From the NCBI GenBank assembly GCA_947359465.1, contig OX375877.1:56746944-56810943 (forward strand): DNA of 64,000 bases. The letters are read 5' to 3'. This document shows positions 42,801 through 55,902 of this stretch, in pieces. The notes beneath the pieces are model-generated. The model was not told the origin of the DNA. It saw only the letters and a program-made list of their open reading frames with translations, and did no database searches. Origin of the DNA: Metellina segmentata (Eukaryota > Arthropoda > Arachnida > Araneae > Tetragnathidae). The position numbers were made by a program, and so were the translations under genes. The first letter of the stretch is position 1, and each line of letters opens with the position of its first letter.

Positions 42801-45800
42801 AGTTTGAGCTGCGATTGCAGTATCTGATGAAGTCAGCGCTAGATCATTAAGCATTATCACATTCATTGTTTAATGCTCTACTGAACGCGATATCGTTTCA
42901 TTTAATCATCATTTAAATTTTGAAGTTATTATATTTTACATGATTCCCTTTATTTGTGGCACTCAAAAATTAAGCGTGATATCCCTGTTTTTGAAAGGTA
43001 AGACGTATTTTACGTGTAAAATGAGAACATTATAATTTCTGGGAATATATATTCTAATAATATTTTGTGGAATTGGCGTTTAAAAATTTCACTTCTATTT
43101 CGGATACAAATGGTCACTATGTGGAGGTTAATAGGTTTATTTAATTGCTGAATATTCCATTACCGACCATAATATTGTGAAAATTGAATACACTATTTGA
43201 AAGCTCTTAAAAAAGCTACAAAAAATGTATGGATTTCTAAGACAAACCTATAGGAGTTATCACAACGACAACGTGAAAAGGAGTGAAAACAAGAGTCTCT
43301 TGATCTTTCCGATGATGGCGTGATATTTTCATCATGCTGTAATGAATGGGTTATAATATACCCTCTATCAATGTAACCAAATTCAGATTTATAGCAGAAC
43401 ACTGAATAAAACTAATTTTCTGGTGAACTACTAGACGGGTAGTGGGCAATTACTGAATGAATGGTGGACAATTTTTGGTTGCAAAATCACTTATGTGTGA
43501 GTAAAATAATTTTTAATACCTTTTATACTTTTCTTATTTCTAAAACTCATTGTGGACAGAAATTATACAAATGTTCCTATCGTATAATGATGTAAAATCC
43601 TATAAACCAATCCATGTAATAACAACGACACCCTGCAAAATCTAAAAAATGAATTAAAGTGGACATTAAGGTAATTACTACAAAAGACGGTTTGAGGGAG
43701 TAAGAATTCCTTTCTTAGTTTCTTTTCTTGTAAAATTACTTAATTTAATAATTAAAAATGACGAATCGACGGAAAATACCATCACTCTCATTGCTTATCT
43801 AACGAATATTTTTTACCTGTGGCATACTCGCACTATTGATACTATGTTATAGAATTTCGCTATCTTTGAGAGAAGGATGAGAAAATAATTTGATATGTAT
43901 ACATCACAAAGTTCTTTAAAAATAAAATTAATTTTCCCTGAATATTCCATTTTATATGCCACGAGATGAACTTGTGTTTCAAGATTGGATGTTATTTGTA
44001 ACGAGAAAGAGCAAAACTAACTTGTAAGGGGTTCAAACTCACCACACAAGTTCCTTCTCCCTCCAGTTGAGCAGTACACATTTCAATGTCTAAAATATTG
44101 TCCTCCATTCTATGAATGCATAACCTATTCGCTATTATTGATACCTGCAGCTCTTGTAGTGCACTAGGAAAAATCTGCTGCTCTATGAAATAGGACAAAA
44201 AATTGTAGTTTGACAAATGTTTAAAAAAATGTTAAAACTCTTTTATTATAAAGCAAAATATCTGTTAGTCTGAAACAGCAACAACTCTCAACGATCAGAT
44301 CTGGCATCATGGCATTTGCACAGCTTGTTTTGTTTGTAATTTCTTGGTAAGGGTATTTATGTTGAGCTTGCTAGATCATACCTTAGAATTATAGAAGTAC
44401 GTTGAGTACTCAACATTGCACAGGAAGAGACCAATTCTTATTCAAACTAAAAATACACACAAAACGATAATAACATTCACAATTATAGCAATTGAAAGAC
44501 TAAAGAACACAATAACTAGCCTAAATGCCAGCTCTAAAAGCTGTTCAAAGAATAAACAACTCTGCTGATGAAACATGCGCGATTTAATTTGTCTCAAACA
44601 GCAAAATCTCTAGGTTGCGTTTTTAATACTTTTGCTGTCGAACAGCAACCCTTCAGTGTCGGTTAATGAAATATTCCTTGACTAATTACTTTAATGCAGA
44701 CGCAATTGTAGGGTTATATGAGATAATAGATAGTAGTTTAATCTTTCAATAAAACACGAAACCGAAATCATTGGAGGGCCAAATAATCCAAAGAGGAAAG
44801 AACACATGCAAGCGAACGAGCAAAGCTCAAAAAGCAGTTTGACGACGTACCAAACTGCTGAGCATATAGGTACGACTTGGTTTGCTTGAAACAGCAAAAC
44901 CTCTAGGGTGAATCTGAGTAATAAAACTAGATAAATAAATAATAAATAATACTGAATCACTACATCCATCGTGTATTCAAAAGTTAAATAACTAGTTCTT
45001 CACTTACGATAAGTAAATTTTGTAGCTCCCCATCCGGAAACAGTCGCTAAGTCGAATGGTGATGTAAATTGTGGGTATAGCGGCAAACATGCCAAACCTA
45101 CTGTCTTAGTCAAGTGAACAGATCGGCTCAGCCTAACAAGAGCTATATCGTTTTTATGTGTCATGTGGCTGTAATTCGGGTGAAGTATGAACTTTGACAC
45201 AGGAACTGGATCTGGACTGGATTCAAGGCGATGAGCTCCTAAAACTATGCCGACCTTCGTGATATTTCTGCAAAAAATATATGTATAAATCGTTAACCAT
45301 ATTTTCTAAGTTCAAAAAGTAGATATAAAATGTACATATTTCCACGAAATTTATATATTCTGATTGTTCTTATTTAAGGAAGATACAGTAAGCCGTCTCA
45401 GAACGTTTTAAATCGCTAAAAATGTTCTACCTAATTTGTCAAAAAGGTTGCGTTCGGTTCGATGGTTGTTGCATGCTTTGTAGTACGTTAGTATCTGGTA
45501 CCTATTAACGCTAAATAAAGGTATCGATTTCAAATCAACTGTTCTATAAGTTCCCCAACTTTTTGGGGGGTTTATGTGGTATCAGATAATTACACAGCAT
45601 GTAGCGTCCCTTACATGGTAAGTAACTTTCAAAATAACTTCTTGACAAGAGCACGTCAGTGTATTTTAGGAGACCAATAAACCAATGAAAGAAGGAAGAT
45701 ACGGTAAGCCATCTCAGAACGATTTAAATCGCTAAATATGTTCTACCTAATTTGTCAAAAAGGTTAAGTTCGGTTCGATGGTTGTTGCATGCTTTGTAGT

Positions 45801-48800
45801 ACGTTAGTATCTGGTACCTATTAACGCTAAATAAAGGTATCGATTTCAAATCAACTGTTCTATAAGTTCCCGTACTTTATGGGGGGTTTATGTGGTATCA
45901 GATAATTACACAGCATGCTTACATGGTACCTTTACATGGTAAGTAACTTTCAAAATAACTTCTTGACAAGAGCACAGTGTATTTTAGGAGACTAATAAAC
46001 CAAAGAAAGAACTAGAAAGTAAGCTAAGCAAGTCTATGAATCTTATTAAAGGCAATAAGCATGAACAAATACCGACCAACCGGTCTAGATATCAAGGTGT
46101 TGGCCTCTGAGCCGGAAGGTTCTTGGTTCGAATCCGGTGTCAGGGCATGAATGTAAATTGTGCTCTCCTTTATTAGGGACAATGATGGTCCACTCACTGG
46201 GTGCCCCTTCACAAGTGACCATCATTTCCAGACTTGTAGTGGCCAAAGATAGTGTCCAGTGCCCTCCATTGGAAAAAAAGAAGCATGGAAATCATGCATT
46301 CACATTCATAATAACTACAGTGGGCATGCGTAATAGTATCCCAATCTGTTAGTCTATTTGCCGTCCTGGTGGTTGTTTCGATAAGGCATCTCATCATTAG
46401 AAGAAAACTGACCATATCTTGATGGACATAGTTAAATTGGCAAGATCTTCAAGGACGAGGTATCTCGTCGAAACCACGTGAAGGGTGAAACGACATACAT
46501 ATGATCTGTGATCAACAAATTCGCCATTCGATGCATCATTATTTCTCGTTTCCCTCTTGATGCTTTTCTTGACAAGGCATCTAGTTGTTATCAAAAATGA
46601 CCGATCTTGGAGACGAGATTTTTTGCCACTAACAAAATTGGTCAGACATTCATGTTCGAGACATCTCCTCGAAAGAAACCACTTGAAAGGTTAAATACGA
46701 TTTCAAACATTAAGATACGACCATCAGTAGATATCAACAATTGAGGAATTTAATAGACGAAAATATCGTGAAATAAAGGGGGGCATTTTGATTTAGCTTT
46801 TAAATAGCAAAACAAATTCCAGGATGAAATGTTTTATTAATAAGTATTTTTAAAATGCACAAATTAAATGCATTTAAAAAAAAGCTACGAAAACCCGAGT
46901 AATTTAAACGAGGTACTTACTTATTTAAGCAGTGTGCAGCTGTTAATACGTAAAGTCTGCTTATCAAAGTTCCTCCGCAGAAATGGTGAGTGACATTATA
47001 TACAAGGGCAACCTACAAAATGTATTTATGATAAAGAATACAAGGACAGAGTCACGTAAAAAGTATATTCCTATTTAGTAAACTCTGGAGCTAGTTCAAA
47101 TAAAAAAAGAAATTTGGATATCACTTACTTCAATGAAGCGCTCTTCATTTGTCGATAAAAGCACCCAGAAACGTACGCAAGAAATGCATCCAGGGAAGAA
47201 CCGAACCTGCGCATCCCTCGTCGCTCAGGACTCTAGCGCAGTGGACAAGCAAACTGAGCAACGACGGTCCAAAACTTTGATGGCAGAAGATATTTTCCTC
47301 TAACTATTTTCGGATCTTTCTCTTCGGAATAGATGCCGGTCCGCCGCCAATTGTCTGTTGTATTGCTCCAGTGCGATTGTACCTACCTTCCTCGCGCATA
47401 GTCCTCCAGTTCATGCATTGTAGTTCTGAAGAAGTTAGTGACGGGGCCAAAAGATAACGAAATAAATTTTCACGAGACGAGACCTTCTTTTTGATGCTAG
47501 TATTGCCTCTACCACTGTGAGTGCTACAATGGACATACAATGATGGCGTCAATACCAAGATAGTGATTTCCTTATCTATAATGTGTGCAAACATCTAGTT
47601 TAGAAGAGGCCGCTTAAAATTGAAAAAGCTACAAAATAAACTAGAACAAGAGCTGCTACAGTGCCATAAAGTGACGTATATTTTGGAACTATCGTTTTTT
47701 CTATGAATATCGAGCGTATTCTGTGAAATAGACGGAATCCAAATATCGTTTTATTAGGAGATTTAGAACTCGCTCCAGAGCATTTAAAGTGTATTTATTT
47801 TTAAGAAACTTGCATTTTTCTATTTCAAAACATTTCTGCTGTTATAATGCATATAATATTTCTTTAAAAGCGGTTCTGCATTAATTTGATAACATACCAC
47901 AAACGGATATTTATTTGGAGGATCCACAGTTTTACCACCTATTATACGTTCGCCTTCTACTTTATTTTCTTCCCCACAGCCTAAAATAAGTAAAGAAAAA
48001 ATTGATGAAACATAGTGAGACTTGTATATAAATGAACTGCAGAAAACATAAGACATACTGAATTGAGAAATCATTTCCATTTCGTTACTTTGAAGCTTTA
48101 TAAAGACAACTTTGACAAACGTTTTTGTATAGACTTCTACAAAATTGATTCGGCCTTTTTAGTTTTTTTTTTGTACTGATATTTAATATAGAGAGATAAT
48201 CATCCCCATGTTTACCACCAGAATATACAAACTAATCTATGTTAACCTTTAGAAAACAATTCCACCTCTTTATACCTTCTTTAATGATTTTAATACTATA
48301 AATAAACTACTTTATTAAGTATTCGGTTCGATCTTATGTCCAACTGTATTTGTATCTTTTGACGTGGAATACATTTTACATTTCGAAAACGGGGAACCAC
48401 GCTTAATTTTCGAGTGCTACAAAAAAGCGCGTAAGTACGAAAAATGTATTAATTTTAAAATATAAATGTTATATAAACGAACGATATTAAGTTCAAAAGA
48501 GCATTAAACAAAGAATGTTACAAATGATTATTAATCTTGCGTTGACATCATCGACTGACGCAATGGCAGCGCAAAGTCGAGTCACGAAAACGCGCAATGC
48601 CGCTCACATGAGTTTAATCTAGCTCCGGTCTCCTTTTGGTCAGCACGACGTTTGAGGTATCTTTTGTTTGGTCTCTTATTAAATGTTATTATCTCTTAAA
48701 CCCAGCAGCCGTGTCACGACACATCCCGTCCGATATTTTTCTCTTGCATTGTTTGAATCATATATTTTTTTCTTCGTAATTGTATATTTTTATGTAGAGA

Positions 48801-51800
48801 TACAGTAATTAAGAACTAATTGAAAGAATTATTTACTTATGAACTTACCACAGAACTTCTTTGGTCTAGGGAATGACGGTTGGGTTGGAGTAACTCTATC
48901 TATAAAAAGTAGAAGCAAACAGTTTACTTTTATCTCATTATACAATGAATGCACAACAGTTTCATTGTAACGCATCCACCCTTTTGAAGAATACTTCTTC
49001 CCTGTAACGATGATCAATTTTAAAGGATACTGTAGACCTATTGCCTAGTGCAACAAAACAGGCGAAGCAAGTGTCCTGCTCCCGATAGTTGGTATTCAAG
49101 TCACGTGCTTTGAACGAGTATTTTTTAACCCAAAGATAATACAAGATTTGCGAGTGTTGTGACGTCACAAACACCGCCACTAACTTTGTTTGATTCACTT
49201 TGTGGCTGGCGGAATGGTGTGTCTGGAAACACAGGAGATCGGTTGCAGAGCTCGAAGGAAGCGGACGTTTTAGTTTTGCGGAGTTTTGACCTGTTTCGAA
49301 TCACCCCTGCCAAAGGGATGCAAATCTCTAGTGCACAAAGTGTAAATATAATTCTCTGCGAAATAAATGCAAGTCATTTTTAAAACTAGGCAGTTTCATT
49401 TTGTTGAAAGGCACACCTCTCGGTCCACTACTTTACAGCCTAGTTAAATTGGAGCCAGCGGTGGACTGGTGCGATAATTTTTGGTGCGAGCTATTTCGGT
49501 GTTTATTAAATTGCTCCAGAGAGTGGCATTGAAGCTGAAATCGGGATAACCGCACGCCAGATTTGTGCTTCGCAATCATTCAGTATTTGCAAAGAGGGAA
49601 ATTGTGGTTAACCTAGACCGTATCACTGTTAACAGGAGGTTATTACCTGTGTGCACTCTCGGGTGGAGTTACGTTGGTGTTTTAGTGAACACTAGTTCAC
49701 TGTTTTTTTTCAATGAGCGGCAACGTGTGGTCTTGTGCTAATTGATTTCTGCAAGTCAACTATAAGACTGAGAGTTACGATTCCTGTGGAATAGTAGTGC
49801 TGAGATCGCGGAGATGTGAAAATAGCAATCCTGGAGATTTCTACGTCACCAAAAGGGGTGAGTACCTTTTCTATAACCTTGAGTTGTGACTATGTTTTGG
49901 TTTTTAGCATAGTGCATTTGATTGTGAAGGGATTTAAATGTTTCCTTCTCTTGTTTGTCATCACATAATTATATTGTGATTGTGAAGTATTTTGAATATA
50001 CTGGTTGTTGTGTACTTATATGCAAATACAAATATTGACGACCAGCTACAGGCTCAAGCCCAACAAGGCTGGTCCTTTGTTTGTGAATTCCCCAATTCCC
50101 ACTGACTCTCCAATTGTATCTTAATTGATACTTATTGCATTAAGTTTACTTATTGGATTAGTGATTAAGTAAATACATAGAATAAGGACTATTCTGTTAA
50201 AAAAATGGCATTTTTATTAAAGGTAAAAAAAAGTTGATTTATATACCCTTGCTTCTGAATTGGGGGACATGACGATAGTGACACTAAGAGCTATCATTTT
50301 GAAAAGCTCCGAATATGACGAAGAACTAGTGAGGAGTTTAATTGAAAGTATTACTTTGTGGAGGGTTGAGAGAGAAAAGGAAGAAAAGGAGGAGAAAGAA
50401 AGGATAAGGGAAGATAAAGAAAAAGAAAGGGAATATAATTTGGAAAAATGAAGGATTGAGTCCAGTGGTAGAAAAAATAATGGAGAAATGTCAGGCTTTT
50501 GAAATGAAATCAAACGTTTTGATTTTAAGATTCAAAAATTGATGCAAAATTTGGATCCAAATATCGGAGATATAAGTTTATAAATAGTGATGTTTGAACG
50601 ATAAGCTTAGAGACTGGCTATTGAAATATTCGATTCGGTGTATCATTTATTGGTTTTTTTGCTTCTAGACATCGTAGCTCGAGAACCTGATGATGTGTCA
50701 GATGATTACGATTACATTAAAAAATTACTACATAAGCGATTTAAGTTCAGCCCAGAGAAATTCCGTTCAAAGTTTTTTGGAAAGCAGAGACGACCGTATT
50801 CAACTTGGAAGGATTTCCACTTCGAGTTACGAAATTATTTTTTGGAATCGGGGTTAGACGTAAAGGGTTTTGAACAACTGAAGGATCTTATGGTCACGGA
50901 TCAATTGAAAAAGAGAGCTAGCTGCGATGTAAAGAACTATTTCTTAGACGATTGTGGCAAAATTACTTCAGCTTCTAAACTAGCTGAGATGTTAGACGAT
51001 TATTAAAATGTGAGAGGAGAAGCCAAAAAGAACATTGTTCCTGCCCCTCAAAGTCAGAGAAAGTTTGATCAGGTTATGGGGTATCGGAATACACTGAGGA
51101 ATGATGAATATAATAAAGATAAATATCTAGGAAATCTGAATTTTCCGAAAAACAAATCGGAACGATATGAAGAACGGAAAGGTCCCTGATGTTATGAATG
51201 TGGGTCAGCTAATCATTTATACCCCAATGCCCAAAACTAAAAGCTAAATTCCCAGCATCGGTAAACAGTGTACAGATATGTACCGAGGAAATTTCCGAAG
51301 AAATTCTGGTCCCTTTCATGTTTGATGCGGTAATTAACAATCACGACATAAAATTATTAAGATATACTGTGGAATCAATAGACATTATCAGCAATAATTA
51401 TAAACTCCCCTCGTGGTTGACGGGTGAAACCGTTTGTCTGATAACGCCGCTTGACAAAACTCCCACTTGTTTGTCTTTGGCGCAGGTTGAAATCCAAACG
51501 AAAGAGTTCGGTACTTTCAACACTAAGGCTGTTGTCATACCGGAAGAACTAGACCGAGGAATCTGTATTCTGGGAAACCAAACGGCTGAAACGATTGGAG
51601 AATTTCCATTACCTCACTTCGTGAACGCTATCCAGACGTGTTCCCTAAGAAAAACAGTAGAACATAACCGCCCATCCTGCATACGGAAAAACGAAGTGTG
51701 TAAAGATAAGAGAGTGGTTAATTAATGTTTAATACGATTCCTTCAGAGAAAAGAAATGACATAGGCCATGAATTAACCAGTTGGATTCTTGTGTATTGAA

Positions 51801-54800
51801 ACGGACGTACAAGAATGCTATAGTACATTCACACATGCTGCCTGGAATGAATGACTCAGCCCTAGTAGCACAAAGAAAGATACTAAGAGTTCTATGGGCG
51901 ATTACATTGTACAACACATGCCCTTAACCGTATATTACTAAAGAAAACAAAAATTACATATTTCACATTGATATCTACATAATAAACATGCACATTACCT
52001 CTTAAAATTACACAATGACAAAAGTTCATTAAACTTCACTCTAGGCAATGCATTAGTTAGCATATCCGCAATTTGGTGATCAGACGGAACATATTCAACT
52101 CTGATATTATTTTTGCAAATTACATTATGAATGTATTTTAATTTAATATCGATATGTTTCAATCTAACATAATTATTTTAATTTGTTATACATTTGTTAA
52201 AAGATTGAATATCTTCAAACACAATAAGATCTGAAATATCGATAATTTCTGAAGCTACACTTTTCAACCTCAAAAAGACCTGAATACCTTTACTTAATGC
52301 TATTACTTCAGCTTCAGTAGATGAGAGAGCAATACATTTTTATTTATTACAAGACCAGAGGATTGGAGAATTACAAAACATTATCACATAACCAGAAAAA
52401 GATTTTCTATCATTTGGATTAGAACCCCAATCAGCATCTACATACATAGATATTTGATAATCATTTGAATCTTTATAGTACTCTAGTTTTAAGTTAGCAG
52501 TACCTTTTAAATACCTTAATAATTTCTTTAAAGCACACCATCCAGCATTAGTTGGATGCTTTTGAAGTTGACTTAAACAATTTACAGCATACAAAATATC
52601 AGGTCTAGATACATAAGCTAAATAAAGTAACGATCCTACAAGTTATCGATATGGTCCATCAAATCCATCACCTTTCTCAAAATCGGCTAATGTTGATTTT
52701 GGATCCATAGGAAGTACACTAGGTTTACAATCTAACATGTTAAACTTTTTCAGTAATTTTACAATACACAATTCCTGATCCATTATCAACTTATCAGAAT
52801 TAAATTCCAAACGAATTCCTAAAAATTCAGTTGCACTTTCAGATTTAGACATTTGAAATTCATTAGATAACAATGATATTACAATATTAGTTTCTGTAAC
52901 ATCTGACCCTGCTATTAATAAATCATCTACATAAAGTGCTATAACAATTTTCTTTTCTTTTTCATATCGTACAAAAATACATGTCTCATTTACAAGTTGT
53001 ATAAAATTAAGTTTTATCACAAATTCCAAGAACCTTTTAAACCATTGACGTGGTGCTTGTTTTAATCCATACAAACTTGTTTTAAGTTTACATTTCTTCC
53101 CACTGGTATCATCATACTCCTTGGGTTTATCCTTTCTCTTCTTGTTGAGGACCTACTTGCACGAAATAGATTGTTTATCTGGTGGTAGGACTTCAAGATC
53201 CCAGACATCGTTGAATATCATGCTTTCCATTTCCTCGTCCATGGCAATCCTCAACAGGAGTTGCTCGTCATTGGGTAGAGATGCGATGTCGTCAAAAGTC
53301 AAAGACTCGTCGGTGAACATTGCATTATACACTTCAGAATGTGGAAATCTAACAGACTCCTTGGCTTGTCTCGAAGATCATATCGGTTCAATCGGATCTA
53401 GATCGTCGTTCTCACTTTCACTCGTGTATTGTTAGGGGCAATGATGGTCCTCCCACTGGGTGCTTCTTCACAAGTGGCCATCACTTCCGACCTTGTAGTG
53501 GCCAATGACTTAGGTCAAATGTGCCCGCCATTAAAAAAAAAACTTTCACTTGTGTTGTCCTCGAGTACATCGAACTCGTTAACTGACTGATCTAATTCAT
53601 CAGCGATGAACCTTTGACGCTTGTCGCGAATCTTATGTTCATCAAACTTAACATATTTAGATACACTAATTCTATGTGTATCAGGATCCATTCGTCCAAA
53701 CCCCATTGAGGAGTATCCCACAAAATACATCCTCTTGCTTTTGGGATCAAGTTTCTTCCTTTGAGAAGAAGGCACAAGCATTTATGCATCGCACCCAAAT
53801 ACATGCATATTCCTAAGATCAGAATTTTCACCACATTTCAGAAAGTATGGTGAAAAGTTATCAACAGTACTGGGCAGCCTATTTTTTAAGTATGCGGCAG
53901 TGAGAATCGCTAAACCCCAGAAACTTTTGGGTAAAGCAGACTCAAATATAATTTCCCGCCCTTTTTCTATAAGGGATCTATTAGCACGTTCAGCCACACC
54001 GTTTAATGATGGAACGTAAGATGGAGATGGATCAATGACTATACCGGCATCTGTAGCACATTTTAAAATTTCACCAGTTATGTATTCTTTTGCATTATTA
54101 CGCCTTAAAATACGAATGGAAGGATTTGACTTTAAGATACATTTTAGCTCTTCAATTACTTCGCTTTTACGTTTCAATAATCTCACTTCAGTAAAACGCG
54201 AGTAATCATCAATTATAGTCATAAAGTAACGCTCACCTGCATAGGTTTCTGGATCAATTGACCCACATAGTATATCCGTGTGAATTTTTGTGAAAGGCTC
54301 CTTTTTCCTCTTTCTAGGACCTTTCCCCAACGGTGAGGCACTTTGCTTTGCATGAGAGCAAACTTCACAAAATGAAGTCGGAGTCGGAAGTCCTAATTTT
54401 TTAAGCACATGATCACAAGGATGACCAAGCCTGCGAGGCCACAATTATTTTTCTTCCACAAGAAAAGCACTTTCAACACATGACAAAAAATCACAAATAT
54501 ACTGTCCCGAACTATCGCGATTACCAAGTATAAAGTGTTCAGTCTTATTTTTCACAAAAACATTTTGGTTTTCATACACTAGACTGAAACCTGCACTTTC
54601 TATTTTTCGGACAGAAATTAACTGTCCACTCAGATTTGGCACACATAAAACATCTTTCAGGGTAATCTTCTTGCCATTTGAAGTTTTTCCGATGATCACA
54701 CCAACACCTTCCTCTTCCAGTTTAGCAGTCTTTGAAGCGCATTTAATACTGCCTGATGACGGATTTAATTCAGAAAACCACTCTCTTTTTGAGCAAATAT

Positions 54801-55861
54801 GGGATGTAGTACCAGAGTCTACGATGAAGCTTTCTCGTGAAGAGCTTCCCACAACAAAATACATTGCAGTTGAGGGATGTCTTTCATCTGAATTATGTTG
54901 ACTTTTACAGTCTCTCTTCATGTGACCGCTCTTCCCGTAATTATAGCATTTCATCTTCTTTCAGCAAAACTTCGCTGTATGTCCTTTTCTTTTATAGTTT
55001 TGGCAAAAGTAATCCTTCTTGGCAGGAAATGCAGCATTTTCTCCTGGATATTTCAGTGATTTGACGCAGTGTCTGAAATCTCTTGACAAAGTCTCTGCAT
55101 CCAACAGGCAATTAGTCACAATGTCCAACATTAGGTTTGCACTTGGCTGATTCTCCAAAGCCACTTTGACGGTCTCGAACTCAGGTGGAAGTGACATCAA
55201 AATGTAGACAATGATATTCATGTCATTGACCTCCGCTCCAGACATACGTACATCACTAAAGAGACTTGCCACACTATCAATATGCTGTCGCATAGGCACA
55301 TCACTGGCTTTCTGTAAGGTGGCCAATCGTTTGCGAGCTAGAATTTGGTTCACAGCTCCTTTATTGTCATATTTCAATTTCAACTTCTTCCAGATTTTAC
55401 ATGCTGTGGTCTCAGTCTGCAGAGAAACGAGAATTTGATCGCTCAAAAGTGTCAGCAAGAAAACGTAGGTCCTTTTCGCATTAACAGTCTCGTCTGCTTC
55501 TGCACCTTCAGCGAGATGTGCCTCCAAGAATGCATCTAACTTCTTCGCACAAAATACAGCTTTCACTCTTCTCGACCATATTGAGAAAGTCTGTCCATCG
55601 AAAGGAACCAAATCATATCCCTCCTTCGACGAAAAAGCCATTGCTCCGAAAAATAAAATAGTAGCAGCAAAAATGTCCTCACGCCTTTTCCTCCGCTTCT
55701 CAACAGCCGTAGAAGCGCAAAGAAACTAAACAAGCGACCCCACTTGAAAACAGGGAACCACGACTGCTGTTAAATACGATTTCTTCAGAGGAAAGGAATG
55801 ACACAGGCCATGTGGATTGCAAAAGGGAAAGATAAAAGTATTTATTGAAGACACAACACAC

Positions 55862-55902
<41 letters not shown>

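Noticed and set aside
46072..46150. Functional tRNA gene
   Set aside because: The same head as the family A SINE is followed by a different repeated body, so it is a SINE head.
53121..53435. 104-codon plus-strand ORF as a gene
   Set aside because: Antisense to the copia reverse transcriptase start, running into the SINE insertion.
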